A stretch of DNA of 64,000 bases from Sulfuritalea sp. GTDB taxonomy: Bacteria; Pseudomonadota; Gammaproteobacteria; Burkholderiales; Rhodocyclaceae. Where the stretch lies: assembly GCA_021738385.1 (NCBI GenBank), contig JAIPCF010000002.1, positions 21,360-85,359 on the forward strand, given 5' to 3'. A program made the translations under genes and the position numbers. The notes below the pieces were generated by a model that worked only from the letters and a program-made list of their open reading frames with translations, had not been told where the DNA came from and did no database searches. Each line of letters opens with the position of its first letter. Positions within the stretch are counted from its first letter, which is position 1. Shown here piece by piece: positions 8,896 to 18,200 of the stretch.

Positions 8896-8923
8896 CAAAA
8901 AAAAGGGTGCGCAGCGCGCACCC
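8896..8923 (-). terminator. Rho-independent terminator after ccoS
   Basis: On the minus strand an 8-bp G/C-rich stem (GGGTGCGC, three-base loop, GCGCACCC; 8923 to 8905) is followed by eight or more T residues (8904-8897). It lies 69 bases after the ccoS stop and should end the ccoI-ccoS transcript. Confidence 0.88.
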
Positions 8924-8991
8924 CCAACCCCAACAGAGAGCCTTTGGGTGACAGCGCGAAGCCATCACCATAAAACCCACGGCGAGTATGG

Positions 8992-9195
8992 TTATTTCTG
9001 TTTGGGAAGACTTTGATCTGAGTCAACTGTGCTTTCATTTCCGCTCACACCCGTCCGATCATCATCCATCAGGATGCGATGACCAGGCCCTTCGAGGTCT
9101 TCGTACTGCCCGCTCTTCAAGGTCCACCAGAACAGGCCCGCAATCACGAAGACCAGTACTACAGAGAGCGGGATCAGAAGGTAAAGGATGTCCAT
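8992..9195 (-). CDS. ccoS: cbb3 oxidase maturation protein CcoS
   Basis: CcoS is a small membrane protein needed to insert the cofactors of CcoN. The 67-residue product has one N-terminal helix (ILYLLIPLSVVLVFVIAGLF) followed by the family segment WWTLKSGQYEDLEGPGHRIL. I took ATG 9195 because family members begin close to this residue; ATG 9204, three codons earlier, overlaps the ccoI stop as TAATG and is equally possible. It follows the copper ATPase gene directly, the usual ccoI-ccoS order. The polar tail after residue 42 is somewhat long. Confidence 0.9.
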   Translation of the reverse strand: MDILYLLIPLSVVLVFVIAGLFWWTLKSGQYEDLEGPGHRILMDDDRTGVSGNESTVDSDQSLPKQK

Positions 9196-9203
9196 GCCGG
9201 CCA

Positions 9204-11645
9204 TTATCCCCGCTGTAGCCGCAAGGCATTGAGCACCACCAGCAGGGAACTGGCCGACATGCCAATGCCGGCCATCCAGGGCGTCACCCATCCGGTCATG
9301 GCAAGTGGTATCGCAATCAGATTGTAGGCAAAGGCCCACACCAGATTCTGCTTCACGATACGCATTGTCCGCCGCGCCAGAGCCAACCCTTGCGGCAAGG
9401 CCTGCAAGTTGTTGCCGAGCAGCACCACATCGGCGTTGGCCCGCGCCAAATCGGCGCCACCGCCCATGGCGATCGATACCTGGGCTTGCGCCAGCACCGG
9501 GGCATCGTTGACGCCGTCGCCGACCATGGCCACGACCTCTCCGCTTGACTGCAGCGCTTTCAGCGCCGCGTGCTTGTCCTCCGGCAAAAGGCCACCACGA
9601 GCATCGTCGATGCCCAGCGCACGTCCGACCCGCGATACCGCCGCCTGGGTATCGCCGCTGAAGATCGACAAGTTAACCCGTGCTGCTGAAAGCGCGGCCA
9701 CCATCGGCGATGCATCGGGACGCAAGCTGTCGTTTAGAAAGAAAAAAGCCGCCCAACCGTCGGCGCTACCCAGTGCGATCGCCGTATCACCAGCGCCGAG
9801 TTTTTCCTGCAGCTCGGCGGGAACCGCCATGCCATGCAGGCCGGCCACGAACTCGAGACGGCCCAGGCGCCAGACCCGGCCGCTCACGCGGCCCTCGACC
9901 CCGGCACCGGTGGTGGCGCGCAACGCGTCAACTTCAGTTCCGCCTCCGCTCTTCGATGCCAGCGCTCGCGCGATCGGGTGTTCCGAACCACGCTCCAGCG
10001 CGGCCGCCAGTGCCGACGCCTGCTCGCCATCGGCACCCAGTGGGATCAACTCAACCAACTGCATGCGGCCGGCTGTCAGGGTTCCGGTCTTGTCAAAAAT
10101 GAAACGATCGACATGCGCCAGCGCCTCGATCGCGTGGCCGCGCGTCACCAGAACGCCTTGCGCGGCAAGTGCGCCCGTCGCCACGGTCAATGCCGCAGGC
10201 GTGGCCAGGGACAGAGCGCAAGGGCAACTTACCACCAGTACGGCGACAAACACCCACAAGGCGCGCGAAGCATCGATCCACCACCAGGCCAGAGCGGTAC
10301 CCACCGCGAGAATCAGCAATGCGATGATGAAGCGACCGGCGACACGATCGGCCATCTCGACCAGGCGTGGCTTTTCTGCGGCGGCACGCTCCATCAGACG
10401 CTGAATAGCTGCCAGCCTTGTCTCCTCGCCAACCCGTTCGACACGCATCACCAGAGGGCTGGCAGTATTCACGCTGCCACCAATCAGCGCGTCGCCCACC
10501 GCTTTGGTGACAGGCAGACTCTCGCCGGTGAGCAAGGATTCATCAGCCGCACTCTCGCCGTCAAGCACGCAGCCATCAGCCGGCACCGTTTCACCGGGCT
10601 TGATCTGCACCGCGTCGCCGGCTCGCAATTCGGCCACGGCGACGCGCTCACCCTCACTATCCGCTGGCCACGCCGCCAAGCGCGTGGCAAATGCCGGTAT
10701 CGCACGTGCCAGGGTTTCGACGCTGCGTGCCGCCTTCTGCCGCGCCATCATTTCCAGATAGCGGCCAGTAAGCAGGAAGAAAACGAACATGGTGACCGAA
10801 TCGAAATACACCTCGCCACTGGCCGTCAGCGTGGCCCAGACGCTGGCGACAAACGCGGCGCCGATGCCCAGCGCGACCGGCACATCCATGCCGACGCGGC
10901 GCAGTTTCATGTCGCGCCACGCGCTCACGAAAAACGGCGCGGCGGAATACAGCATCACCGGCAGCGTCAGAATCAGGCTGGCCCAGCGCATCAGTTGCTC
11001 AATATCGGGCGTCATGTCGCCATCGGCCAGATACACCGGCACGGCGTACATCATCACCTGCATCATGCCGAAGCCGGCGACGAACAGCCGCCACAGCGCA
11101 GCCTTGCGTTCCTTCTGCGCCAGTTCTTCGGCGCGTCCGATATCGTAGGGATGCGCGCGGTAGCCGATCGCGGCTATCGCTTCGAGGATCGCCGAGAGCC
11201 GGGTCACGCGCTCATCCCAGCGCACCCGCGCACGGCGCGTGGTGTAGTTGATCTCGATCGAGGTCACTCCGGGCTGGCTACGCACGTGTGTTTCATTGAG
11301 CCAGACGCAGGCTGCGCAGGTGATGCCTTCCAGAATCAGTGCAGCTTCCTGCTCATGTTCGCCCGCCGCTCCGTTGGCGCGCCGCACAAAGTTTTTTTGC
11401 ACATCAGGATGGTCGAACAGGCCGAAGTCGGCCAGTGCCTGCGGCAAGGCCTCACGCGGACTTTCCGGCATGGCGTCGCGATGGCGGTAGTAGTCAGCCA
11501 GGCCGCTATCGACGATGGCCTGTGCCACCGCCTGGCATCCGGCGCAGCACATTGCACGCGGTTGCCGGTCAATCTCGACCGAAAAATCCACGCCCGCAGG
11601 AATCGGCAGGCCGCAGTGATAGCAGGGCTGGTCAGCGATGGTCAT
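9204..11645 (-). CDS. ccoI: CcoI/FixI P1B-type copper-transporting ATPase
   Basis: This 813-residue pump exports Cu(I) for assembly of the cbb3 oxidase. In order it has an N-terminal cysteine-rich metal-binding module (CYHCGLPIP near residue 9, CCAGCQAV near 33), a heavy-metal-associated domain with ITCAACVWLNE near 110, membrane helices, the TGES actuator motif near 375, the CPC motif in SCPCALSLATPAAL near 480, the phosphorylation site DKTGTLT near 520, and GDGVNDAPVLAQA near 715. All catalytic motifs are intact. The cysteine-rich leader is typical of FixI/CcoI rather than general CopA. Confidence 0.95.
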   Translation of the reverse strand: MTIADQPCYHCGLPIPAGVDFSVEIDRQPRAMCCAGCQAVAQAIVDSGLADYYRHRDAMPESPREALPQALADFGLFDHPDVQKNFVRRANGAAGEHEQEAALILEGITCAACVWLNETHVRSQPGVTSIEINYTTRRARVRWDERVTRLSAILEAIAAIGYRAHPYDIGRAEELAQKERKAALWRLFVAGFGMMQVMMYAVPVYLADGDMTPDIEQLMRWASLILTLPVMLYSAAPFFVSAWRDMKLRRVGMDVPVALGIGAAFVASVWATLTASGEVYFDSVTMFVFFLLTGRYLEMMARQKAARSVETLARAIPAFATRLAAWPADSEGERVAVAELRAGDAVQIKPGETVPADGCVLDGESAADESLLTGESLPVTKAVGDALIGGSVNTASPLVMRVERVGEETRLAAIQRLMERAAAEKPRLVEMADRVAGRFIIALLILAVGTALAWWWIDASRALWVFVAVLVVSCPCALSLATPAALTVATGALAAQGVLVTRGHAIEALAHVDRFIFDKTGTLTAGRMQLVELIPLGADGEQASALAAALERGSEHPIARALASKSGGGTEVDALRATTGAGVEGRVSGRVWRLGRLEFVAGLHGMAVPAELQEKLGAGDTAIALGSADGWAAFFFLNDSLRPDASPMVAALSAARVNLSIFSGDTQAAVSRVGRALGIDDARGGLLPEDKHAALKALQSSGEVVAMVGDGVNDAPVLAQAQVSIAMGGGADLARANADVVLLGNNLQALPQGLALARRTMRIVKQNLVWAFAYNLIAIPLAMTGWVTPWMAGIGMSASSLLVVLNALRLQRG

Positions 11646-11651
11646 GATCTT

Positions 11652-11718
11652 GTCATTCCCGCGTAGGCGGGAATCCAGTCTTGCCTACGAACTGGATCCC
11701 CGCCTACGCGGGGATGAC
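11652..11718. repeat. REP-like inverted repeat with two hairpins
   Basis: Two 27-base arms in inverted orientation (11652-11678 and 11692-11718) each contain their own hairpin, CCCGCGTAGGCGGG and CCCCGCCTACGCGGGG. The arms start and end GTCAT/ATGAC and enclose ATCCAG/CTGGAT. This is the widespread GTCATTCCCGCG-type intergenic repeat of proteobacteria. It lies between ccoI and a dehydrogenase gene. Confidence 0.85.
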
Positions 11719-11735
11719 GGAGTAGAACAGCTCCG

Positions 11736-12503
11736 TCACTTGGGCGCCATGCGAATGGCGCCGTCGAGGCGTATTACCTCGCCGTTGAGCATTTCGTTCT
11801 CGACGATATGCCGCACCAGTGCCGCATACTCGTCGGGACGACCCAGGCGCGACGGAAACGGCACCATTTTGCCCAGTGCGTCCTGCACATCCTTGGGCAG
11901 ACCCAGCAGCATCGGCGTTTCGAAAATACCCGGCGCAATGGTCATCACGCGAATGCCGAAGCGCGCCAACTCGCGCGCTATCGGCAGCGTCATGCCGACC
12001 ACGCCGCCCTTCGAGGCCGCATACGCCGCCTGCCCTATCTGTCCGTCGTAGGCCGCCACCGAGGCGGTACTGACAATCACGCCACGCTCACCGGAAGCAT
12101 TGGGCTCGCTCTTGCTCATGGCTTCCGAGGCCAGACGAATCATGTTGAAGCTGCCCACCAGATTGACCGTGACGACTTTGGCAAAAACTTCAAGCGAATG
12201 CGGGCCGTTTTTGCCAAGCACTTTTTCAGGCGGCGCAATTCCGGCGCAGTTGACCAGCCCGTGCAGGCCGCCAAAGGCCTCCAGTGCTGCGGCCACGCAA
12301 GCCTTGGCACTGGCCTCGTCAGCCACATTGGTGGTGACAAAACGCGCATTGGCGCCCAGCTCTGCGGCCAGCGCATTTCCCGCGGTCTCGTTGAGATCGG
12401 CCAAAACTACCCTGGCGCCCTGCTCGACCAGCATCCGGCCGGTTCCGGCACCCAGGCCCGATGCACCACCGGTGATGATAAAAACACTGTCTTTGATCTG
12501 CAT
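11736..12503 (-). CDS. Short-chain dehydrogenase, probable 3-hydroxyacyl-CoA dehydrogenase
   Basis: This 255-residue SDR enzyme has the NAD-binding motif [12 protein letters not shown] near residue 11, NCAG near 85, and the catalytic serine, tyrosine and lysine in [10 protein letters not shown] and YAASKGG (about residues 150-170). The overall pattern, including [20 protein letters not shown] and the [10 protein letters not shown] segment, resembles type II 3-hydroxyacyl-CoA dehydrogenases (HSD10-like) that act in fatty acid or branched-chain oxidation. The substrate is inferred from resemblance only. It stands alone between a REP-like repeat and tRNA-Thr, with no beta-oxidation partners. Confidence 0.85.
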   Translation of the reverse strand: MQIKDSVFIITGGASGLGAGTGRMLVEQGARVVLADLNETAGNALAAELGANARFVTTNVADEASAKACVAAALEAFGGLHGLVNCAGIAPPEKVLGKNGPHSLEVFAKVVTVNLVGSFNMIRLASEAMSKSEPNASGERGVIVSTASVAAYDGQIGQAAYAASKGGVVGMTLPIARELARFGIRVMTIAPGIFETPMLLGLPKDVQDALGKMVPFPSRLGRPDEYAALVRHIVENEMLNGEVIRLDGAIRMAPK

Positions 12504-12605
12504 ACATACCCCTTGTCAGAAGTTGATAGGGGCTCTGGCGGGGTTCGCCAGGGACCCAAATTGAACAAGGCCCGCCGACCGAAAATGGAGGCAGGCCTTG
12601 CGAAT

Positions 12606-12681
<76 letters not shown>

Positions 12682-12799
12682 GTCCTGAGAGGCGGCGAAT
12701 TATACCTGCAGGCCCATACGCCTGGCAACGCGGCCGACGTCTCGAGTGTGGCCGAATGCCTTGCCCCTTTCCACAGCGGCTTGATAGACTGATCCGATC

Positions 12800-13297
12800 A
12801 TGAAGTCGCCATACCCGTTGCGAAAAATCGAAACCGGCTTCACCTTGATCGAACTGATCGTGGTGATGATCATCATCGGCATCATGGCCTTTGTTGTCCT
12901 GCCGCGCTTTGATTTGCTCAAGGGCTTTGACGAGGTGGGCTACCGCGACAAGGTCAGGGCTACGCTGGAGTACGCCCGAAAGTCGGCGGTGGCACAACGG
13001 CGAAATGTTCGGGTGGCGCTGGCGAGCAACAATCTGACCCTGACCATTGCCAACGACATTCCCGAAGGGGCTGGCGGAGCAAGCTTCGCACGTGCGTTGT
13101 CGCTGCCCGTTCCGGATCGTGTTTGTGGTGGTGCGACCAACCAGATTTGTGCACCGGCCAACGTGACACTCACGGGTCCCGCGTCACTCGATTTCAGCCC
13201 CCTTGGCAGGCCCTCGGCTGCCGGCGCGTACGCCGTCGTCACCAGCGAAAGTACCCAAAACATCACCGTCGAGGCCGAGACCGGTTATGTGCACTAA
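12800..13297 (+). CDS. mshC: MSHA-type pseudopilin MshC-like (GspH/FimT fold)
   Basis: The 165-residue protein begins with a 13-residue leader and a class III cleavage site G13|F14, followed by TLIELIVVMIIIGIMAFVVL with Glu at mature position 5, so it is a prepilin-peptidase substrate. The rest has the beta-rich pattern of GspH-type minor pilins. It is first in a run of five overlapping genes matching mshC-D-O-P-Q order, which is why I call it MshC-like; another GspH pseudopilin name would also fit. No clear ribosome site precedes the start, and a weak promoter-like pair (TTGCCC 12761, TAGACT 12785) would leave almost no leader. Confidence 0.75.
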   Translation: MKSPYPLRKIETGFTLIELIVVMIIIGIMAFVVLPRFDLLKGFDEVGYRDKVRATLEYARKSAVAQRRNVRVALASNNLTLTIANDIPEGAGGASFARALSLPVPDRVCGGATNQICAPANVTLTGPASLDFSPLGRPSAAGAYAVVTSESTQNITVEAETGYVH

Positions 13298-13859
13298 TCG
13301 CCAGTCCGGCCTGACGCTGATCGAGCTGATCGTGTTCATCGTCATTGTCAGCGTCGCTCTGGTCGGCGTATTGACCGTGCTCAACGTCACCGCCAAATCC
13401 AGCGCCGACCCGGTAATCCGCAAGCAGGCACTGGCGGTAGCCGAAGCCGTGTTGGAGGAAGTGATGCTGCAGCCCTTTACCTGGTGCGACCCCAATGATC
13501 GCTCGGCGGCCACGGCAAAGAGCGCAACACTGGATGGGAGCGCAACTGATCCCGCTCAGTGCTGGGACGCCGTGGAAGCTGTTGGCAAAGAGACAATTTC
13601 CGGCAACACCGACACGCGAGGCAGTACCACCTTCCCTCTGGATAACGTCAGCGACTACGATACCGAATCAATCAACACCGGCGCCGGCGGCAGTGGCATG
13701 CCTTCGGGGTACAGCGCCACGGTATCCGTCGCGCAAAGCGGACTCAACGGAATTGCCGCAACGGAGTCCCTGCTGGTTACGGTAACGGTCAGCGGGCCCG
13801 GCGATGACATCCAGCTGCAGGGCTACCGCACCCGCCATTCGCCCAACATGCTGCCATGA
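13287..13859 (+). CDS. mshD: MSHA-type pseudopilin MshD-like
   Basis: This 190-residue prepilin has the cleavage site G8|L9 followed by TLIELIVFIVIVSVALVGVL. I start it at ATG 13287, inside the end of the preceding gene (11-base overlap), which gives a short leader; longer upstream readings give an improbable N-terminus. The middle includes a cysteine pair (residues about 68 and 92) and the ending GDDIQLQGYRTRH is typical of MshD proteins. It overlaps mshO by four bases (ATGA). As a minor pilin it would help initiate or cap an MSHA-like pilus. Confidence 0.78.
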   Translation: MCTNRQSGLTLIELIVFIVIVSVALVGVLTVLNVTAKSSADPVIRKQALAVAEAVLEEVMLQPFTWCDPNDRSAATAKSATLDGSATDPAQCWDAVEAVGKETISGNTDTRGSTTFPLDNVSDYDTESINTGAGGSGMPSGYSATVSVAQSGLNGIAATESLLVTVTVSGPGDDIQLQGYRTRHSPNMLP

Positions 13860-14755
13860 CCCGTCGAGTGATTTCCTCTGCCGGCTTCACCCTGGTCGAA
13901 GCGATCATGGTCATCGTCATCACCGGCATTCTGGCGGGCGCTGTCGCCGTGTTCATCGCCAAACCGGTGGGCGGCTATATTGACTCGGTGCGCAGAGCAG
14001 AGCTGACCGATGCCGCTGACGTGGCGCTGCGGCGCATCACGCGCGATGTCCGTCTGGCCTTGCCCAACAGCCTGCGCATCCGGGATACGACAACCCAGGG
14101 CGTTTGTGCGGTCGGCACCTGTTACATCGAGTTCATCATGACCAGCACCGGCGGGCGCTACCGGGATGCCGCAGACGGATCCACCGGCGGTGACTTGTTC
14201 AGCTTTACCGACACCGCCGATACGAGCTTTGATGTCCTTGGCACCATGCCTGCCAACCCGGCCATCGCAACCAACGACCTCTTCGTGGTCTACAACCTTG
14301 GTCCCGGCTATGAACCGGCCAATGCCTATCTGCACGATTCGGCTCAATGTGATGCGACACCCGTACTGCCCGGTTGCAATATCGCCAGGATCACCGGCAT
14401 AGCGAGCAACACAGTCACCCTTGACGCCAACCCATTTGCTTACCAGTCGCCACCACTGGCGTCTCCAGACAGTCGCTTCCAGGTGGTTCCGGGTGCAGTC
14501 CGCGCCGTGACGTTCGCCTGCCCGATTTCTGCAGGTACGCTGACCCGCTACTGGAACTACGGCTTCAATGCCGTCCAGCCGGTCGCGTTCGGCGGGGGCA
14601 GTTCGGCAACGATGGCAACTGGTGCCAGTTGCGCCATCAACTACACCGCCAATGCCACCGGCCGTAACGGTTTGCTGTTCGTGCAACTCAGCCTGACATC
14701 CGGCGGTGAAACCGTGACCCTGTTCCAGCAGATCCACGTGGACAACGCGCCATGA
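13856..14755 (+). CDS. mshO: MSHA-type pseudopilin MshO-like
   Basis: The 299-residue protein has a 10-residue leader, cleavage site G10|F11, and TLVEAIMVIVITGILAGAVA with Glu5. The following segment, including LTDAADVALRRITRDVRLALPNSLRI from about residue 43, is characteristic of MshO/PilW-type pseudopilins; I write it in parts: LTDAADVALRRI, then TRDVRLALPNS. The C-terminal half is beta-rich with several cysteines. Its start overlaps mshD and its stop overlaps mshP, each by four bases, so the four genes are translationally coupled. Confidence 0.8.
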   Translation: MTRRVISSAGFTLVEAIMVIVITGILAGAVAVFIAKPVGGYIDSVRRAELTDAADVALRRITRDVRLALPNSLRIRDTTTQGVCAVGTCYIEFIMTSTGGRYRDAADGSTGGDLFSFTDTADTSFDVLGTMPANPAIATNDLFVVYNLGPGYEPANAYLHDSAQCDATPVLPGCNIARITGIASNTVTLDANPFAYQSPPLASPDSRFQVVPGAVRAVTFACPISAGTLTRYWNYGFNAVQPVAFGGGSSATMATGASCAINYTANATGRNGLLFVQLSLTSGGETVTLFQQIHVDNAP

Positions 14756-15219
14756 GATCACTCGCCCAACGCATTCACGGCTTCGCCATCGTCTCGGCCA
14801 TTTTTATTCTGGTGGTACTGGCCGCGTTGGGCGCATTCATGGTCAATGTCTCCACCACGCAGCAAATCGGCTCCGCGCTCGACGTTCAGGGCGTGCGCGC
14901 CTATCAGGCAGCGCGAGCAGGTGTCGAGTGGGGGCTGTATCAGGTGCAGGCAACACCCGCCTACAACTTCGGTTACACCTCGACCGACCCGAATACCAGA
15001 GTCTGTCCGGCGTCACCCACGTCGTTTGGCCCGTCGGGTGCTACATTCAGCGGCTTCACTGTTACGGTCACCTGCGCCGCAAATGTGGACGCCAGCAGCG
15101 GCCCGACGATCTACGATCTCGTCGCTACCGCCTGCAACCAACCCGATGCCGGCGCCTGCCCCAACACCACCAACCCCGGCGCGTTGTATATCGAGCGCCG
15201 GCTTTCGGTTACATTCTGA
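14752..15219 (+). CDS. mshP: MshP-like pseudopilin-related protein
   Basis: This 155-residue protein starts RSLAQRIHGFAIVSAIFILV, with a G10|F11 site but no glutamate at position 5, as is usual for MshP and PilX-like proteins. The next segment LAALGAFMVNVSTTQQIGSA and the QGVRAYQAARAGVEWG motif identify the MshP family. The C-terminal part has paired cysteines. It overlaps mshO and is followed after 64 bases by the large mshQ-like gene. MshP is thought to be a minor component or assembly factor of the MSHA pilus. Confidence 0.78.
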   Translation: MRSLAQRIHGFAIVSAIFILVVLAALGAFMVNVSTTQQIGSALDVQGVRAYQAARAGVEWGLYQVQATPAYNFGYTSTDPNTRVCPASPTSFGPSGATFSGFTVTVTCAANVDASSGPTIYDLVATACNQPDAGACPNTTNPGALYIERRLSVTF

Positions 15220-15283
15220 TGACTTGCCGTATTACCAGGACCGAGTTTTCACGTTTGCGTCGCAGCAAACCCGGAGTCAGGCC

Positions 15284-18200
15284 ATGAAACCGTTTTTCCT
15301 GCGCATCTGGCCTACAACGTCCAGCGGCTTCAGACAGTGCGCCGCAAGGGCCATTGCAATGCTTGTGCACAAAAACGCATTGCTCCGGACAATGTTTGTC
15401 GTGGCCCTGCTTGCGCTCGCACAGGGACCGGCCCACGCCGCCATCACCTATGTTGCTTCGGCATCGAACCCTGCCGATAACGCCAACCTGGACCAGACCA
15501 CGGTGGCGGTGACTCCTCCGGGAGGAATGGTCAGCGGCGATCTGGTGGTACTGATTGCCAATGCCCGGGAGGCTGCCATGGCCATGAGCATTTCTGCCGA
15601 TGGCGGACAAACATGGACCGCGCAAGCCGCCAACACGACGCGAACCAGCACACAGATTTTTTGGGCTCGCTATAACGGCACCTGGGCGGCCAATCCCAGC
15701 GTCAGCTTCCCGGGCGGCGCCAATTCCACAACCGTTGTCATGCATGTATTTCGGCCGACCTCATCTGCCAACTTCTGGGCCCTGGATGTGGCACAAGTCA
15801 ATAGCGACTATCCAGCGCCAGGTGGGGCGGACAATGTAACAATCACCGGAATTACTACACTGACCGACGGTGCCGTGGTGCTGGCGCTTTGGGCGAGCAC
15901 CGACAACAATACCTGGGCACTTCAGACCGGCGGCTGGGCCAATGCGGGCCTCACGCAATACCGCAACGGTGACGGTAGCGATGCCTCCCAGTCCACAGCC
16001 TACAAGGTGATGCCCGTGTTTGGAGCGTCCGGTGACGTGACCAATCAGCAAACAGCCAATGGCGGGGATCAGGGCAATACCTCGATTCTCGCCTTCAAGG
16101 AAATACCCTCGACCACGCTGGCTACCGGTACCGACCCGGCAGCGGCAACGATTGCCCCCGGAGCGGCGGCGACCGACGTCAATCTATTCACCCTGCAGAC
16201 CAGCGCCGGCAGCGAGGCGGTTTCCTCGGTAACGGTTAATTTGTCAACCAACAGCGGAATTGCGCTGCTGGCAATCACCAACAATGCCAACACGGTATTG
16301 GGTTCCACTGCGTCGCCCGTAGCCGGCGCAAACGTGATTCCGGTCGCCGGGCTTACGGCGAATACCTCGGCCACCAGTTTCAAGGTTCGCGTCACACCAC
16401 TGAGCCATGCCGCCATGCCGGCACCTCCCGGAGCAGCCTACGACATCACCGCACCGGTGACCGCCTGGGCCGGACCAAATGGGCACTCTGGCAGCGACAC
16501 CAATCCCAATGCGCTGACCATAGACAATCTCTCGCCCAGTGGTGCCTCCGCGACCAGCGGCGTCAGTGGCAATCTCCAGAACACACTCAGCTGGACCACT
16601 TCGGTCTCGGCCGACTTCGCGCCCACCACCGGCTCGGTGCTATACCGCTGGGCGGCAGGATCTGCAGGTGCCGAGGTGCCTGCCGAAGGGTCCACACCCG
16701 TATTTGGCGCCACCAACGGCACCGCCACGGTTGCCTGTGTGGTGACGTCCGCCGGATCAACGGCTTTGTCGAGAATCGACGGCCCCGGCAGCAGTTCGGG
16801 CGAGTGCACGACGGCAGCCCTGACAGCCGGTCAGGCATACAGCTACAAGGTATTCCAGAAAGACTCTCGGGGAAACTACGGCACAGGCGTTTCCATTGGA
16901 ACTTTCACGCCTCACGGCACCGTCAGCGCCGCCACCTCGACCGTGGTAGCGGCACCAACGTCAATCGAGGCGGATGGCTACACAACATCAACAGTCACCG
17001 TCACCCTTAAAGATGGCGGCAGTATTCCGGTGCCGGGGAAAACCGTCACCCTGTCGAAAAGTGCCGGCAGCTCGGTCATTGCGCCGGCCAGCAGCGTCAC
17101 CAATGCCAGCGGCGTTGCCAGCTTCACCGTCAAGAACAGCACCGTCGAAGGACCCATCACCTACACCGCCACCGACACCACCGATGCGATAGTCATTACT
17201 CAAACAGCGCAAGTCACATTCACTGCGCCGTCACTGTGCTTTACAGACAACTTCAACCGCGCCACGCTGCTGGAAACCCTGAACTGGACTCGCACCAAGA
17301 GTGCAGGAACTACCTACGATGCTGAGATCGTCAACAACCGACTGCGCCTGACCGACAATGCGACGGGCCGATCCACCGCAGTGCATTTGAAGCGCCTGTT
17401 CCCCGGCGCGGGCAACAAGGTCATCGCTGAATTCGACTTTTACGCCTACGACGGCACGGGCGCGGATGGTGTGGTGATGACCTTGTCCGATTCCGCCATC
17501 GCGCCCGTGTCTGGCGCTTTTGGCGGGTCACTGGGTTATGCCCAGAAAAGCAATCCGGGATCCGATTGCACCGTCCCCGGAGGTTGTCCCGGTTTTGCCG
17601 GCGGCTGGCTGGGTGTTGGTCTTGACGAATACGGAAATTTCTCCAACCCGACCGAGGGTCGTGTCGACGGCCCCGGCTTCCAGGCCAATTCGGTGACGAT
17701 CCGCGGCTCGGGGTCAGGCCAGAGCGGGTACAACTATCACACCCGGCAAGGGCCGCTGGTTCCGCCCATAGACCGCGGTTCGATCACCCATGTCGGCGCC
17801 GGAACCCAAGATCAGGCTAACGGCGGTAATGTAACCCCGAGCCTTCCCGCCCATCAGACCGATGACCTGCTGCTGTGTGCCGTCACATCCAACGACAACA
17901 CCGCGCATAGCGTAGCCACCAGTGGATGGGCTCAGGTTTACCAGATCGCGCAAGGGGCCGGAAACCAGCCGCGCTCTTCGCTGTTTTACAAACGGGCCCT
18001 GTCTGGCGCTGAAGCCGCGCCAACCATCACGCACACGGGTGGCGGTGGCATTGTGGCCGCTTGTACGGCATTTCGCGGCGTCAACACGACGACACCCTTC
18101 GATGTGGCATACGCAGGCACTCACTATGCCGATACCACCAACAACAGCAACACGACATCGGGATCACTGACCACGGTGAACAGCGGCGCGACGATCCTTT

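Noticed and set aside
9834..11666. 610-codon open frame on the plus strand opposite ccoI
   Set aside because: It is antisense to an intact copper ATPase with all motifs. Its composition (rich in H, R, Q, G) is typical of a shadow frame in GC-rich DNA.
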